Assembly (NCBI RefSeq): GCF_031843945.1
Contig: NZ_JAVTJJ010000006.1
Location: 124,001-188,000 of the forward strand
Origin: Paracidovorax sp031843945
GTDB taxonomy: Bacteria > Pseudomonadota > Gammaproteobacteria > Burkholderiales > Burkholderiaceae_C
Direction of reading: 5' to 3'
DNA: 64,000 bases
Shown here: positions 52,762-61,269 of the stretch, piece by piece
How the letters are laid out: every line of letters starts with the position of its first letter
How positions within the stretch are numbered: position 1 is the first letter of the stretch
Made by a program: the position numbers and the translations under genes
The notes under the pieces: generated by a model
Database searches by the model: none
The model's input: only the letters and a program-made list of their open reading frames with translations
Told to the model about the DNA's origin: nothing

Positions 52762-54639
52762 TCAAACCCTGGCGGGCCGGTTGGACAAAAAAAGGGTGGA
52801 AAGCGGCGGTACCGTCAGCGTGACGGTCCATGAGTCATGCGAAAGGGGAACGGCGTCGACGCCACCGGCGTTGCCCATGCCACTTCCGCCATAGCAGGCG
52901 GCATCGCTGTTGAGCAGTTCGTGCCAGTGGCCTGCGCAGGGCACCTGTACCTGCTGGTCATGGAAAGGGCGGGGCGTCAGGTTGTGGACAGCTAGTACCA
53001 CCTCTTCGCCTGACTGGCGAAAAAAGGCGAGTACGGTGGCATCGGGCTTGGACAGATTTGCCCATCGAAAGCCATCTCGGCCGAAGTCGCTTGCGTACAG
53101 TGCAGTGAAGGCGCGATAGAGGTGGTTCAGATCCGCAACCCATTTGGCGATGCCGGCATGACGCGTCTGGCTCCACTGATGCCAGTCCAGCGTGCGCTCG
53201 TGGTGCCACTCCTCCACCTGACCGAATTCCCCACCCATGAACAGCAGCTTCTTGCCGAGGTGAAACCACATCATCCCGTACAGCGGGCGCACGCCAGCGA
53301 ATCGTTGCCAGTCATCACCCGGCTGTCGCATCAACAGGCTGTGCTTTCCGTAGACGACTTCGTCATGCGACAGTGCCGGCACGAAGTTCTCATCGAACGC
53401 GTAGACAGACGACAACCTTATATCGTCCCCTTGCCAGCTGCGTTGGATGTGCGGGCGCTGCATGTAGCGCAGCGTGTCGTTCATCCAACCCATGTTCCAT
53501 TTCATGCCAAAACCCAGACCGCCGTCGTGCACCGGCGTGGACACGCCGGCCCATGATGTCGACTCCTCGGCGATCACCTGGACGTCGGGGAAGGCGGCGT
53601 ACACAGCCGCGTTCAGGTCTTGCAGAAATCGGACGGCATCCCAGTTCTGATTGCCGCCATCCTGATTGGGAATCCGTTCACCTGGCTTGCGCGAGAAGTC
53701 CAGATACAGCATGGACGACACGGCGTCCACGCGGATGGCATCGAAGTGATACTTTTCCAGCCAGAACAGCGCATTGCCAATCAGAAAATCGCGAACCTCA
53801 AACCGGCCATAGTTAAAGATCAGGCTGTTCCATTCTGGGTGGAAGCCCTGGCGAGGATCTTCGTGCTCATACAGCGCAGTGCCGTCGAAGTGCGCCAGTC
53901 CATGCGTGTCGGATGGGAAGTGCGATGCCACCCAGTCCACCATCACGCCAATACCGTGCTGGTGCAGCGTGTCCACCAAGTCCATCAGATCCTGCGGCTC
54001 ACCATAGCGCGCGGTGGGCGCGAAATAGCCAGTGGTTTGATAACCCCACGAGCCATAGAAAGGATGCTCTGAGACAGGCATCAGCTCGACATGTGGGAAC
54101 CCCATCGCCTCGCAGTGCGCCCCTAGCCGATGACTAATTTCTCTGTAGTTCAGAAACCGTCCATCTTTGTGCCGTTGCCACGATCCAAGATGCACTTCGT
54201 ACACCGAAACAGGTGAGTTCAGACTTTGCCGCTGAGCTCGCGAGTTCATCCACTCGCTATCACTCCACGTGTAATCCAGACTCCAGATCTGCGAGGGGGT
54301 GCCCGGCGCCAACTCTGCGCGAGTAGCGTATGGATCGGCCTTGTCCACACAGTGTTCGTTGGCAGCGTGAATGCCATACTTGTAGAAGTCACCATGGCAG
54401 GCGCTTGCAACGGTGGTGACCCAACGGCCAGAGCAATCCTGCAGGCGCTCCATCGCCAGGGGATGCCATTGGCTGAAAGACCCCATCACTTCTACCTGGG
54501 ATGCGTTTGGCGCCCACACAGCAAATGATGTGCCTTTCGCCGCTGCATGTGCTCCCAGTGAATCACATTGCTGCAAGTGCGCCGCCACGCCGCTAAGAGC
54601 TGGCGTCTTTGATGGAAGCGAAGAAATCTGGGCCGACAT
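52762..54639 (-). CDS. glgB: 1,4-alpha-glucan branching enzyme, copy 1
   Basis: Introduces alpha-1,6 branches. 625 residues from ATG 54639, shorter than E. coli GlgB (728), lacking the first N-terminal beta domain but keeping CBM48 (GTSFAVWAPNASQVEVMGSF). GH13 features: PVSVYEVHLGSWQRHKDGRF, YGSWGYQTTGYFAPTARYGE, nucleophile in FDAIRVDAVSSMLYLDF, VIAEEST and ALSHDEVVYGKHSLL. It heads the glgBCX-treZ-malQ/treY-glgA run. It is clearly diverged from copy 2 (61253-63304), so not a recent duplication. Confidence 0.94.
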   Translation of the reverse strand: MSAQISSLPSKTPALSGVAAHLQQCDSLGAHAAAKGTSFAVWAPNASQVEVMGSFSQWHPLAMERLQDCSGRWVTTVASACHGDFYKYGIHAANEHCVDKADPYATRAELAPGTPSQIWSLDYTWSDSEWMNSRAQRQSLNSPVSVYEVHLGSWQRHKDGRFLNYREISHRLGAHCEAMGFPHVELMPVSEHPFYGSWGYQTTGYFAPTARYGEPQDLMDLVDTLHQHGIGVMVDWVASHFPSDTHGLAHFDGTALYEHEDPRQGFHPEWNSLIFNYGRFEVRDFLIGNALFWLEKYHFDAIRVDAVSSMLYLDFSRKPGERIPNQDGGNQNWDAVRFLQDLNAAVYAAFPDVQVIAEESTSWAGVSTPVHDGGLGFGMKWNMGWMNDTLRYMQRPHIQRSWQGDDIRLSSVYAFDENFVPALSHDEVVYGKHSLLMRQPGDDWQRFAGVRPLYGMMWFHLGKKLLFMGGEFGQVEEWHHERTLDWHQWSQTRHAGIAKWVADLNHLYRAFTALYASDFGRDGFRWANLSKPDATVLAFFRQSGEEVVLAVHNLTPRPFHDQQVQVPCAGHWHELLNSDAACYGGSGMGNAGGVDAVPLSHDSWTVTLTVPPLSTLFLSNRPARV

Positions 54640-54825
54640 GATGTTCTGCCAGCATCGTCTGCTGCACTGCACCAAATCCTTGCAAGTGCAGGCCGCCAGG
54701 CCGCGTAGGCTTTGGACTACGGTCGCAGGCCAGCTTTGATTGAAGCGGCTTTCCCCACGGGTAACACCCATCCTCAGCGGGCCAGACTCGAACACCTTTT
54801 CAGTGATAACGTCGACTTATTCACG

Positions 54826-54853
54826 ATCACGCATCACGCATCACGCATCACGT
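54826..54853. repeat. Four tandem heptamers upstream of glgB1
   Basis: ATCACGC three times and ATCACGT once, in the 273-bp gap between the membrane protein gene and glgB1. A heptamer array could vary in copy number by slippage. Confidence 0.85.
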
Positions 54854-54912
54854 ACATGCGTGCGTACAAGCAGTCGGCAACATGGCCTCTCCGAGGCAAC
54901 TCACTCTAGAAA

Positions 54913-55638
54913 TTAACGACTGGTTCGATCCTTGGTCGGGCGGTTCTGATCAGGCAGATGACGTTCACCGACTTGGCTGCGTGGCCACCACCTTTCGATC
55001 AGTTCGGCCGCGCGATCCCTTCCTCCTAGGCCAAAGGCCAGGGCCAATGCGAAGACCAAGCCTCCCAAGATAATCAAAAAGCTCTGGCGCACGATGTCGC
55101 CGCCGATGCGCAGTTGATCCAGCGCGATCAACACGACGAAGATCAAGACCGCGTACTGGGCTACCTTGCCCAGCAAAACGGTCTCGCCCATGCCGCTGCG
55201 GCGCAAATAGCCCGAGACCATTTCGCCGACGAACCGGGCAAAGTAGGAGCCCAGTGCCAGGATCAGCAATGCGATGAACAGGTTGGGCACGAACCACAGG
55301 ACGCGGCTCAAAAGGGCGGTCACATAACTCAGACCCAGGCCATTGAATGCGATCAGCAATGCCGCCAGCAACACCAAGGCGTAGACCAACAACCCGAAGA
55401 TCCAGGTGGTGTCGCCGCGAATCCCGGCCTGCATCAGGAACCCGTCCAGGCCCGAGCGTTCTGTCAGCACCTTGAAGTTGATCGCTCGCAAAGTGCGGGT
55501 GACCGCAAAGCGCGCGGCCTTGGCGACGAGCCAGCCGGCAGCGACGACCAGCAATGCGACAAGCAGCTTGGGAACGAATGCGCCGAGCTGAAAGAGCATG
55601 GCCCGTGCCGGTTCCAGGTGAATTGCGAAGTTGTCCAT
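54913..55638 (-). CDS. TM-helix repeat / mechanosensitive-channel-type membrane protein
   Basis: 241 residues with about five hydrophobic helices. Two similar segments, PKLLVALLVVAAGWLVAKAA and PNLFIALLILALGSYFARFV, match the conserved TM-helix repeat (PF05552 type) of small-conductance mechanosensitive channel relatives. I do not see the soluble MscS beta domain. It follows the treS fusion by 44 bp on the same strand, so it is probably co-expressed; this suggests a role in osmotic response, fitting a trehalose locus. Ion conduction is unproven. Confidence 0.75.
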   Translation of the reverse strand: MDNFAIHLEPARAMLFQLGAFVPKLLVALLVVAAGWLVAKAARFAVTRTLRAINFKVLTERSGLDGFLMQAGIRGDTTWIFGLLVYALVLLAALLIAFNGLGLSYVTALLSRVLWFVPNLFIALLILALGSYFARFVGEMVSGYLRRSGMGETVLLGKVAQYAVLIFVVLIALDQLRIGGDIVRQSFLIILGGLVFALALAFGLGGRDRAAELIERWWPRSQVGERHLPDQNRPTKDRTSR

Positions 55639-55682
55639 AAAGTCTCTCTAGAGTTCAGTGCGACAGATGCAAGCGTCCAGGC

Positions 55683-58600
55683 TCACCCCTGCAGCGGATT
55701 GGACAGTGAAGGTGACGGTGCGGGCGCAGCGGCCGCGCCGATGAGCGCCAGGATTCCCTGCAGCGGGACTTGAGCCCAGTCCACCCGGTTGCCAAGCTCG
55801 TAACGCAGCTCGTAGAGCGCTTTTTCAAGCTCGAACAGCGAGATCAACCTGAGATCGGCATGCGCTCCCGCCATGGCATACGCGTCAAGGAAGGCTGTGC
55901 GAGCCCTGCGCTCCCATTGCTGTGCAGCTTCATCCAGGCGCAGGATTTCTTCCGTGCTCTGGCTGGTGCGCTTCAGGGCTGCCCACCGTGAGTAGTTGAA
56001 CGACCGCAGCATTCCAGCCACGTCGCGCAAGGGCGAGCTCTTGGCCCGTCGCTCCTCGAAGCTGCGGCCAGGCTCGCCTTCGAAATCAACGATGACGAAA
56101 TCATTGTCAGTCACCAGCACCTGGCCCAGGTGGTAGTCGCCGTGAAAACGGGTCTTCATGGCGCCCTGCAACCCCGACCCGGTTCCAGCCGCAGAGCCAA
56201 GGGTCTCCAGCACCAGAGACTGCCGGGCAAGCACCGCTTGGGCATCTGCCTGGGCCGCAGGGGGCAGGTCCCCGATGCGCGTTTCAAGCAGCGAGAACGT
56301 GTCCCGAGCCTCAGCCATGGCGCGGGTGCGAAAGGCCTCCACGTCTTGCACTGCGATGGGCTCCGGGTCGAACGCCGCGTCGCCCGTGGTCAGTGCCAAT
56401 GCCTGGTGCAACTGTGCGGTTCGCCGTCCCAGTGTGGTGACCAGCGCGAGGAAACCGCCGTGCGCGTCCGCAGAGATGGCAGACGGGGCGAACCGCACGT
56501 TTTCCAGGAACCGCTCCAGGTAGCCTTGGGTGTAGTCCCAGCCATCACCTTGATTGGACACATACGACTGCACCATCGCCAGCGTCATGGTGGTGCCGTC
56601 TGCCGCGGTGTACTCCACCGCCCCTGCCACCGGCACGCAGTGCGAAAAGCGTGCGACTTCCGTGAGAAAGCGGCCCACCTCCAGCTCGGGGTTCTGGCCC
56701 GGGCGCACCCGCCGGTAGCCCTTGAGGAAAAGCGCTTCTCCGAGCGTGACAACCGTATTGCTGCTCTGTGCGCTGGGACGGCCCACCGGCCACTCGTCCA
56801 GGTCCGTGACCAGGTCGGCAAAAGCCGAGGTGCGGTGGAACCGAAATGTGCCGCCGCCCTCGGTCGGCAGCTGCTCGTTGTTGCCAATGGCGCGCACCAT
56901 GGCGCGGCAAAACGATTCGTCGTGAAAGGCGTCACCCATCACCCCGACGTTGGCCTGCTGGCGTACGCGAGCCACGCCGGCCGGCGCGATGCGGCGCATG
57001 CGCTCTTCGTCGCCTTCTTCCCAGGCCAGGGCCAGCGGGACGAAATACGATGCGGGCGGCGCGTCTGCGGCCTCCACCGTGACCAGCGGCAGCATCCATT
57101 CGCAGTCCTGCCCGACCTTCCACACCGTGTGATCCTGGATGCGCGCGCGGTCGGTCGCCGTGCCTTTGCCTCCATACCACCGTTGCAGCTCGATGAAGCG
57201 GGGCAGGGTGTCGGATTCGAACTGAGCGCGCATGCGCTCGGACATACCGATGCGCCAGGGCATGACCTTGTCGCGAAAGAAGCTGGTCCATCCATCGAAC
57301 AGAACCAGCACGGGGCGCTCCTGCAGATCGAGCCCGTCCTGATGCCAGGCCGGCACGTCCGCCTCGGTGGACAGCTTGAACCAATAGAACCCGTAGGAAT
57401 GCAGGGTCAGAAGGTAAGGGAGATCGCCGATGGGCGGGAACGTCACCCGGCCCAGCATCTCCAGTGGCGCGCGCCCTTTGTAGGCCGACAGGTCCAATTC
57501 AACCGGCTGGGCCGCTCTTGACAGGTTGAAGACCGTCAGGATCACGTCGTCGTCATGCTCACTGACGTAGGCAAGTATCTTCCGGTTGCCAGGTTTCAGG
57601 AACGTGCGCTTTCCGCGGCCGAACGCCCGGCTGGTATTGCGCACCGCTAGCATGCGCCGGGTCCAGTTCAACAGCGAACTCTGGTCGCTGGACTGCGCCT
57701 CCACATTGAGTGCTTCGTATCCGTAAACCGGATCCATGATGGGTTGCAGATACAGCCGCTGCGGGTCCGAGCGGGAAAAGCCCGCATTGCGGTCGGGGCT
57801 CCACTGCATGGGCGTGCGCACGCCGTTACGGTCACCCACGAACACGTTGTCGCCCATGCCGATCTCATCGCCGTAATAGATGATGGGAGATCCTGGCATC
57901 GACAGCAGCATGCCGTTCATGAGCTTGACCCGGTCGATGTCGTTTTCCATCAGTGGTGCAAGGCGCCGGCGAATGCCCAGGTTGATGCGGGCGCGCATGT
58001 CCGCTGCATACATGGTGTACATGTAGTCGCGTTCACGGCTGGTCACCATCTCCAACGTCAGCTCGTCGTGGTTGCGCAGGAAGATCGCCCACTGGCAGCC
58101 ATCGGGAATATCCGGCGTCTGCTGCAGGATCTCGACGATCGGATGGCGGTCCTCTTGCGCGATGGCCATGTACATGCGCGGCATCAGCGGAAAGTGATAG
58201 GCCATGTGGCACTCGTCGCCATTGCCGAAATACTCCCGCACGTCCTCGGGCCACATGTTCGCTTCGGCAAGCAGGAAGCGATCTTCATACTCGGCATCGA
58301 TGGCGGCGCGCAATTTCTTGATGACCGCGTGCGTCTCCGGCAGGTTCTCGTTGCTGGTGCCGTCACGCTCGACCAGGTACGGAATGGCATCCAGCCGGAA
58401 CCCGTCCACGCCCATGTCCAGCCAAAAGCGCATGGTCTTCAACACGGCTTCCAGCACAGCGGGGTTGTCGAAGTTCAGGTCGGGCTGGTGGCTGAAAAAC
58501 CGGTGCCAGTAGTAAGCCTTAGCGACAGGGTCCCAAGCCCAGTTGGACGTCTCGGTATCGGTGAAGATGATCCGGGTGCCTTGATAGATCTGGTCGGTAT

Positions 58601-59105
58601 CGCTCCAGACATAGAAGTCGCGTTCAGGCGAGCCGGGCAGCGCGCGGCGGGCCCTTTGAAACCACGGATGGTCGGCCGATGTGTGATTGATGACCAGTTC
58701 AGTGATGACCCGCAGACCGCGTTTGTGGGCCTCTGCCAGCATCTCTTTGAAGTCGTCCAGCGTTCCGTACTGGGGGTGGACGTCTTCGTATTCGGAGATG
58801 TCATACCCGTCGTCGCGCAGTGGGGACGGATAAAAGGGCATGAGCCAGATGGTGTTCACCCCCAGATCCTTGACGTAGTCGAGCTTGGCCGTCACCCCCT
58901 TGAAGTCTCCCACGCCGTCGCCGTTGGTGTCATAGAACGCCTTGACGTTGAGCTGGTAGATGACCGCATCCCGGTACCACTGCGGGTCGCCTGTCGTGTC
59001 GATCTCCTCGTTCTCAGGCGTGACGGATGGTTGCGGCTCAGGCAATGGGGGCAAGGTTGCGGCGATCGGCAGATCGGGCGTGCTCTGGACCAGGTTGGCG
59101 TTCAT
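55683..59105 (-). CDS. treS: Trehalose synthase-maltokinase fusion (TreS-Pep2)
   Basis: 1140 residues. Residues about 40-590 are GH13 TreS, interconverting trehalose and maltose: WYRDAVIYQLNVKAFYDTNG, nucleophile D239 in VDGFRLDAIPYLVERDG, E281 in LLAEANMWPED, D347 in FLRNHDELTLE. Residues about 600-1140 are a maltokinase of the aminoglycoside-phosphotransferase-like fold: ELQRWYGGKGTA, FHGDYHLGQVLVTDNDF and IVDFEGEPGRSFEERRAKSS. The product, maltose-1-phosphate, is the GlgE substrate, and glgE is the next gene upstream (13-bp gap). Fusion of these two is a known arrangement. Confidence 0.95.
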   Translation of the reverse strand: MNANLVQSTPDLPIAATLPPLPEPQPSVTPENEEIDTTGDPQWYRDAVIYQLNVKAFYDTNGDGVGDFKGVTAKLDYVKDLGVNTIWLMPFYPSPLRDDGYDISEYEDVHPQYGTLDDFKEMLAEAHKRGLRVITELVINHTSADHPWFQRARRALPGSPERDFYVWSDTDQIYQGTRIIFTDTETSNWAWDPVAKAYYWHRFFSHQPDLNFDNPAVLEAVLKTMRFWLDMGVDGFRLDAIPYLVERDGTSNENLPETHAVIKKLRAAIDAEYEDRFLLAEANMWPEDVREYFGNGDECHMAYHFPLMPRMYMAIAQEDRHPIVEILQQTPDIPDGCQWAIFLRNHDELTLEMVTSRERDYMYTMYAADMRARINLGIRRRLAPLMENDIDRVKLMNGMLLSMPGSPIIYYGDEIGMGDNVFVGDRNGVRTPMQWSPDRNAGFSRSDPQRLYLQPIMDPVYGYEALNVEAQSSDQSSLLNWTRRMLAVRNTSRAFGRGKRTFLKPGNRKILAYVSEHDDDVILTVFNLSRAAQPVELDLSAYKGRAPLEMLGRVTFPPIGDLPYLLTLHSYGFYWFKLSTEADVPAWHQDGLDLQERPVLVLFDGWTSFFRDKVMPWRIGMSERMRAQFESDTLPRFIELQRWYGGKGTATDRARIQDHTVWKVGQDCEWMLPLVTVEAADAPPASYFVPLALAWEEGDEERMRRIAPAGVARVRQQANVGVMGDAFHDESFCRAMVRAIGNNEQLPTEGGGTFRFHRTSAFADLVTDLDEWPVGRPSAQSSNTVVTLGEALFLKGYRRVRPGQNPELEVGRFLTEVARFSHCVPVAGAVEYTAADGTTMTLAMVQSYVSNQGDGWDYTQGYLERFLENVRFAPSAISADAHGGFLALVTTLGRRTAQLHQALALTTGDAAFDPEPIAVQDVEAFRTRAMAEARDTFSLLETRIGDLPPAAQADAQAVLARQSLVLETLGSAAGTGSGLQGAMKTRFHGDYHLGQVLVTDNDFVIVDFEGEPGRSFEERRAKSSPLRDVAGMLRSFNYSRWAALKRTSQSTEEILRLDEAAQQWERRARTAFLDAYAMAGAHADLRLISLFELEKALYELRYELGNRVDWAQVPLQGILALIGAAAAPAPSPSLSNPLQG

Positions 59106-59118
59106 AAGAGGGCTTTGC

Positions 59119-61269
59119 TTATTCGAAATGATCGAAGTTATCCAGTTGGCCTACGCGGCGCCGAACGGTGAAGATGTGGGCCGGTGAGCGCTGTGGGTCC
59201 AGCAGCACGTAGTGACGGTCGCCCTGCCAGATGAACCGCTGATGGCTTAGCAGGTCGTGCATCTGCCAGTCGGCGGGCGGCGGATCGGTCGGTGCCAACG
59301 CAATGTCGGCGGGCGACAGGTGCACCCAGCCCGACTGCGGGTTGTAGGGGTCCAGGTTCACCACGGTGACCACCATGTTCCGGCCGTCGGGCGAACGCTT
59401 GGCATAGGCAATCAACATGTCGTTGTCCACCTCAAGGAAGCGCAAGCTGTGATCGGCGTGCAGCGCAGGGTTGTCTCTGCGGATTTGGTTCACCCGTGAG
59501 ATGAACGCGCGCAAGTTCCCGGGGCGTTCCAGGTCCCAATGCCGCAGCTGGTACTTTTCCGAATCCAGATACTCCTCGCTGCCTGCGCTGCGCGGAACGT
59601 GTTCCAGCAGTTCGTAAGCGGGGCCGTAGATGCCGTAGTTCGCAGCCAGCGTGGCTGCCAGCACCAGGCGCGACATGAAGACCGCAGGCTCGCCGCCCTG
59701 AAGCTGCTCATGAAGAATGTCGGGCGTGTTCGGCCATACATTCGGACGGAAGTAATCGCGCCCCGAGCAACGGCTGAGTTCAGTGAAGTACTCGGTCAGT
59801 TCCTGTTTGGAATTGCGCCAGGTGTAGTAGGTGTACGACTGGCTGAAACCGCGTTTGGCCAGCCCATGCATGACTTTCGGCCGGGTGAATGCCTCGGCCA
59901 GAAAAATGACGTCCGGATGGTCGCGTTGGATATCGTTGATCACCCATTCCCAGAACGGAAAGGCCTTGGTGTGCGGGTTGTCGACCCGGAATATCCGCAC
60001 GCCCTCGCCGATCCAGTGCAGGAACACGCTACGCAGTTCTGCCCACAGGCCTTGCCAATCGTCGCACTCGAAGTTGAACGGATAGATGTCCTGGTATTTC
60101 TTGGGTGGGTTTTCTGCGTACTGGACCGTGCCGTCTGGACGCCAGCGGAACCAGTCCGGGTGCTCCGCCACATAGGGGTGATCGGGCGCGCACTGGAATG
60201 CGATGTCCAGCGCGATTTCCAGTCCGTGCTCGGCGGCTTTCTGGACCAGGCGGCGGAAATCAGCCGCATCGCCCAGCTCCGCAAGAATGGCTTTGTGGCC
60301 GCCTTCGGCGGCGCCAATGGCCCATGGGCTTCCCACGTCGCCTTCCACGGTGGTCAGCGCGTTGTTCTTGCCTTTGCGCTGTATGCGTCCGATGGGGTGA
60401 ATCGGCGGGAAATACACCACGTCGAAACCCATGTCGGCGATGCGTGGGAGCAGTGCCTCCACATCCTTGAACGTGCCGTGCACACCAGGATTGGGCGACG
60501 CGGACCTTGGAAACAGCTCATACCACGTGCTGTGGCGCGCCCGTGTGCGGTCCACACGCAGCGCAAGGCTTGCCGGGTGCTTGACTTGCAGGCGCCGGTC
60601 AGGATGCCGCCTCATCGCTGCCGTGGCCGCGTCCTGAAGCGCCAGCTCTTTCAGGGCCGAGCACTCCTGGGCATCCGTCGATTCGGCCGCACCACGTTCC
60701 AGGCTCACGGCCCAACGCTGCAGCAGCTGCTGGTCTTCAGAGGCCGCACTGGCTGTGGCGCGAGCAGCCGCTGCCGCTGCCTCTGCGGCTCCCACTCGGG
60801 CTGCGATGCGGATGTCCTGCGGGTCCACGCGACGCTCCAGTTCACGGCGCCAGGATTCGAAGCCATCGACCCACGCAACCACGGTATAGCGGTACAGGCC
60901 GGGCGCGGGCGGCGTGAACTGCGCCATCCACTCGTCGTTGACGAGTGCCTCCATGGGAATCTCTTGGACGGCGGGGTGCGCAGTGTCCGCGCCTGTGTCT
61001 TGCCACCACTGCAGCATCACACGGGGTACGTCGTGTCCGTCGGTGAAGCAGTGCGCTGTTACCTTGAACGGCTCGCCGGCTACGTGCTTGGCGGGAAACC
61101 GCCCTGCATCCACGCATGGGAGAACGGCATCGATCACCACTCTGGCGCGACCGTCCAGCCCACAGGGCGCTTCGGGACGGCGCTGGGCTACTTGCGTACT
61201 GGCGGTGGCGGTCAATGGGCTAGCGGGCGTTGATCGGGCCGATGGAAGGGCTTCAGGTGTCTTGGGCAT
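59119..61269 (-). CDS. glgE: Alpha-1,4-glucan:maltose-1-phosphate maltosyltransferase
   Basis: Elongates alpha-glucan by maltosyl units from maltose-1-phosphate. 716 residues. N-terminal part includes RARVVIDAVLPCVDAGRFPA and AWVDGFESWRRELERRVD. Catalytic part: STWYELFPRSASP, KGKNNALTTVEGDVGSPWAI, ALDIAFQCAPDHPYV, nucleophile D430 in IFRVDNPHTKAFPFWEW, and E459 in VIFLAEAFTRPKVM. Its start overlaps the glgB2 stop by 17 bp. Confidence 0.95.
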   Translation of the reverse strand: MPKTPEALPSARSTPASPLTATASTQVAQRRPEAPCGLDGRARVVIDAVLPCVDAGRFPAKHVAGEPFKVTAHCFTDGHDVPRVMLQWWQDTGADTAHPAVQEIPMEALVNDEWMAQFTPPAPGLYRYTVVAWVDGFESWRRELERRVDPQDIRIAARVGAAEAAAAAARATASAASEDQQLLQRWAVSLERGAAESTDAQECSALKELALQDAATAAMRRHPDRRLQVKHPASLALRVDRTRARHSTWYELFPRSASPNPGVHGTFKDVEALLPRIADMGFDVVYFPPIHPIGRIQRKGKNNALTTVEGDVGSPWAIGAAEGGHKAILAELGDAADFRRLVQKAAEHGLEIALDIAFQCAPDHPYVAEHPDWFRWRPDGTVQYAENPPKKYQDIYPFNFECDDWQGLWAELRSVFLHWIGEGVRIFRVDNPHTKAFPFWEWVINDIQRDHPDVIFLAEAFTRPKVMHGLAKRGFSQSYTYYTWRNSKQELTEYFTELSRCSGRDYFRPNVWPNTPDILHEQLQGGEPAVFMSRLVLAATLAANYGIYGPAYELLEHVPRSAGSEEYLDSEKYQLRHWDLERPGNLRAFISRVNQIRRDNPALHADHSLRFLEVDNDMLIAYAKRSPDGRNMVVTVVNLDPYNPQSGWVHLSPADIALAPTDPPPADWQMHDLLSHQRFIWQGDRHYVLLDPQRSPAHIFTVRRRVGQLDNFDHFE

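Noticed and set aside
54826..54853. Possible CRISPR
   Set aside because: The repeat unit is 7 bp in direct contact with no spacers and no cas genes nearby.
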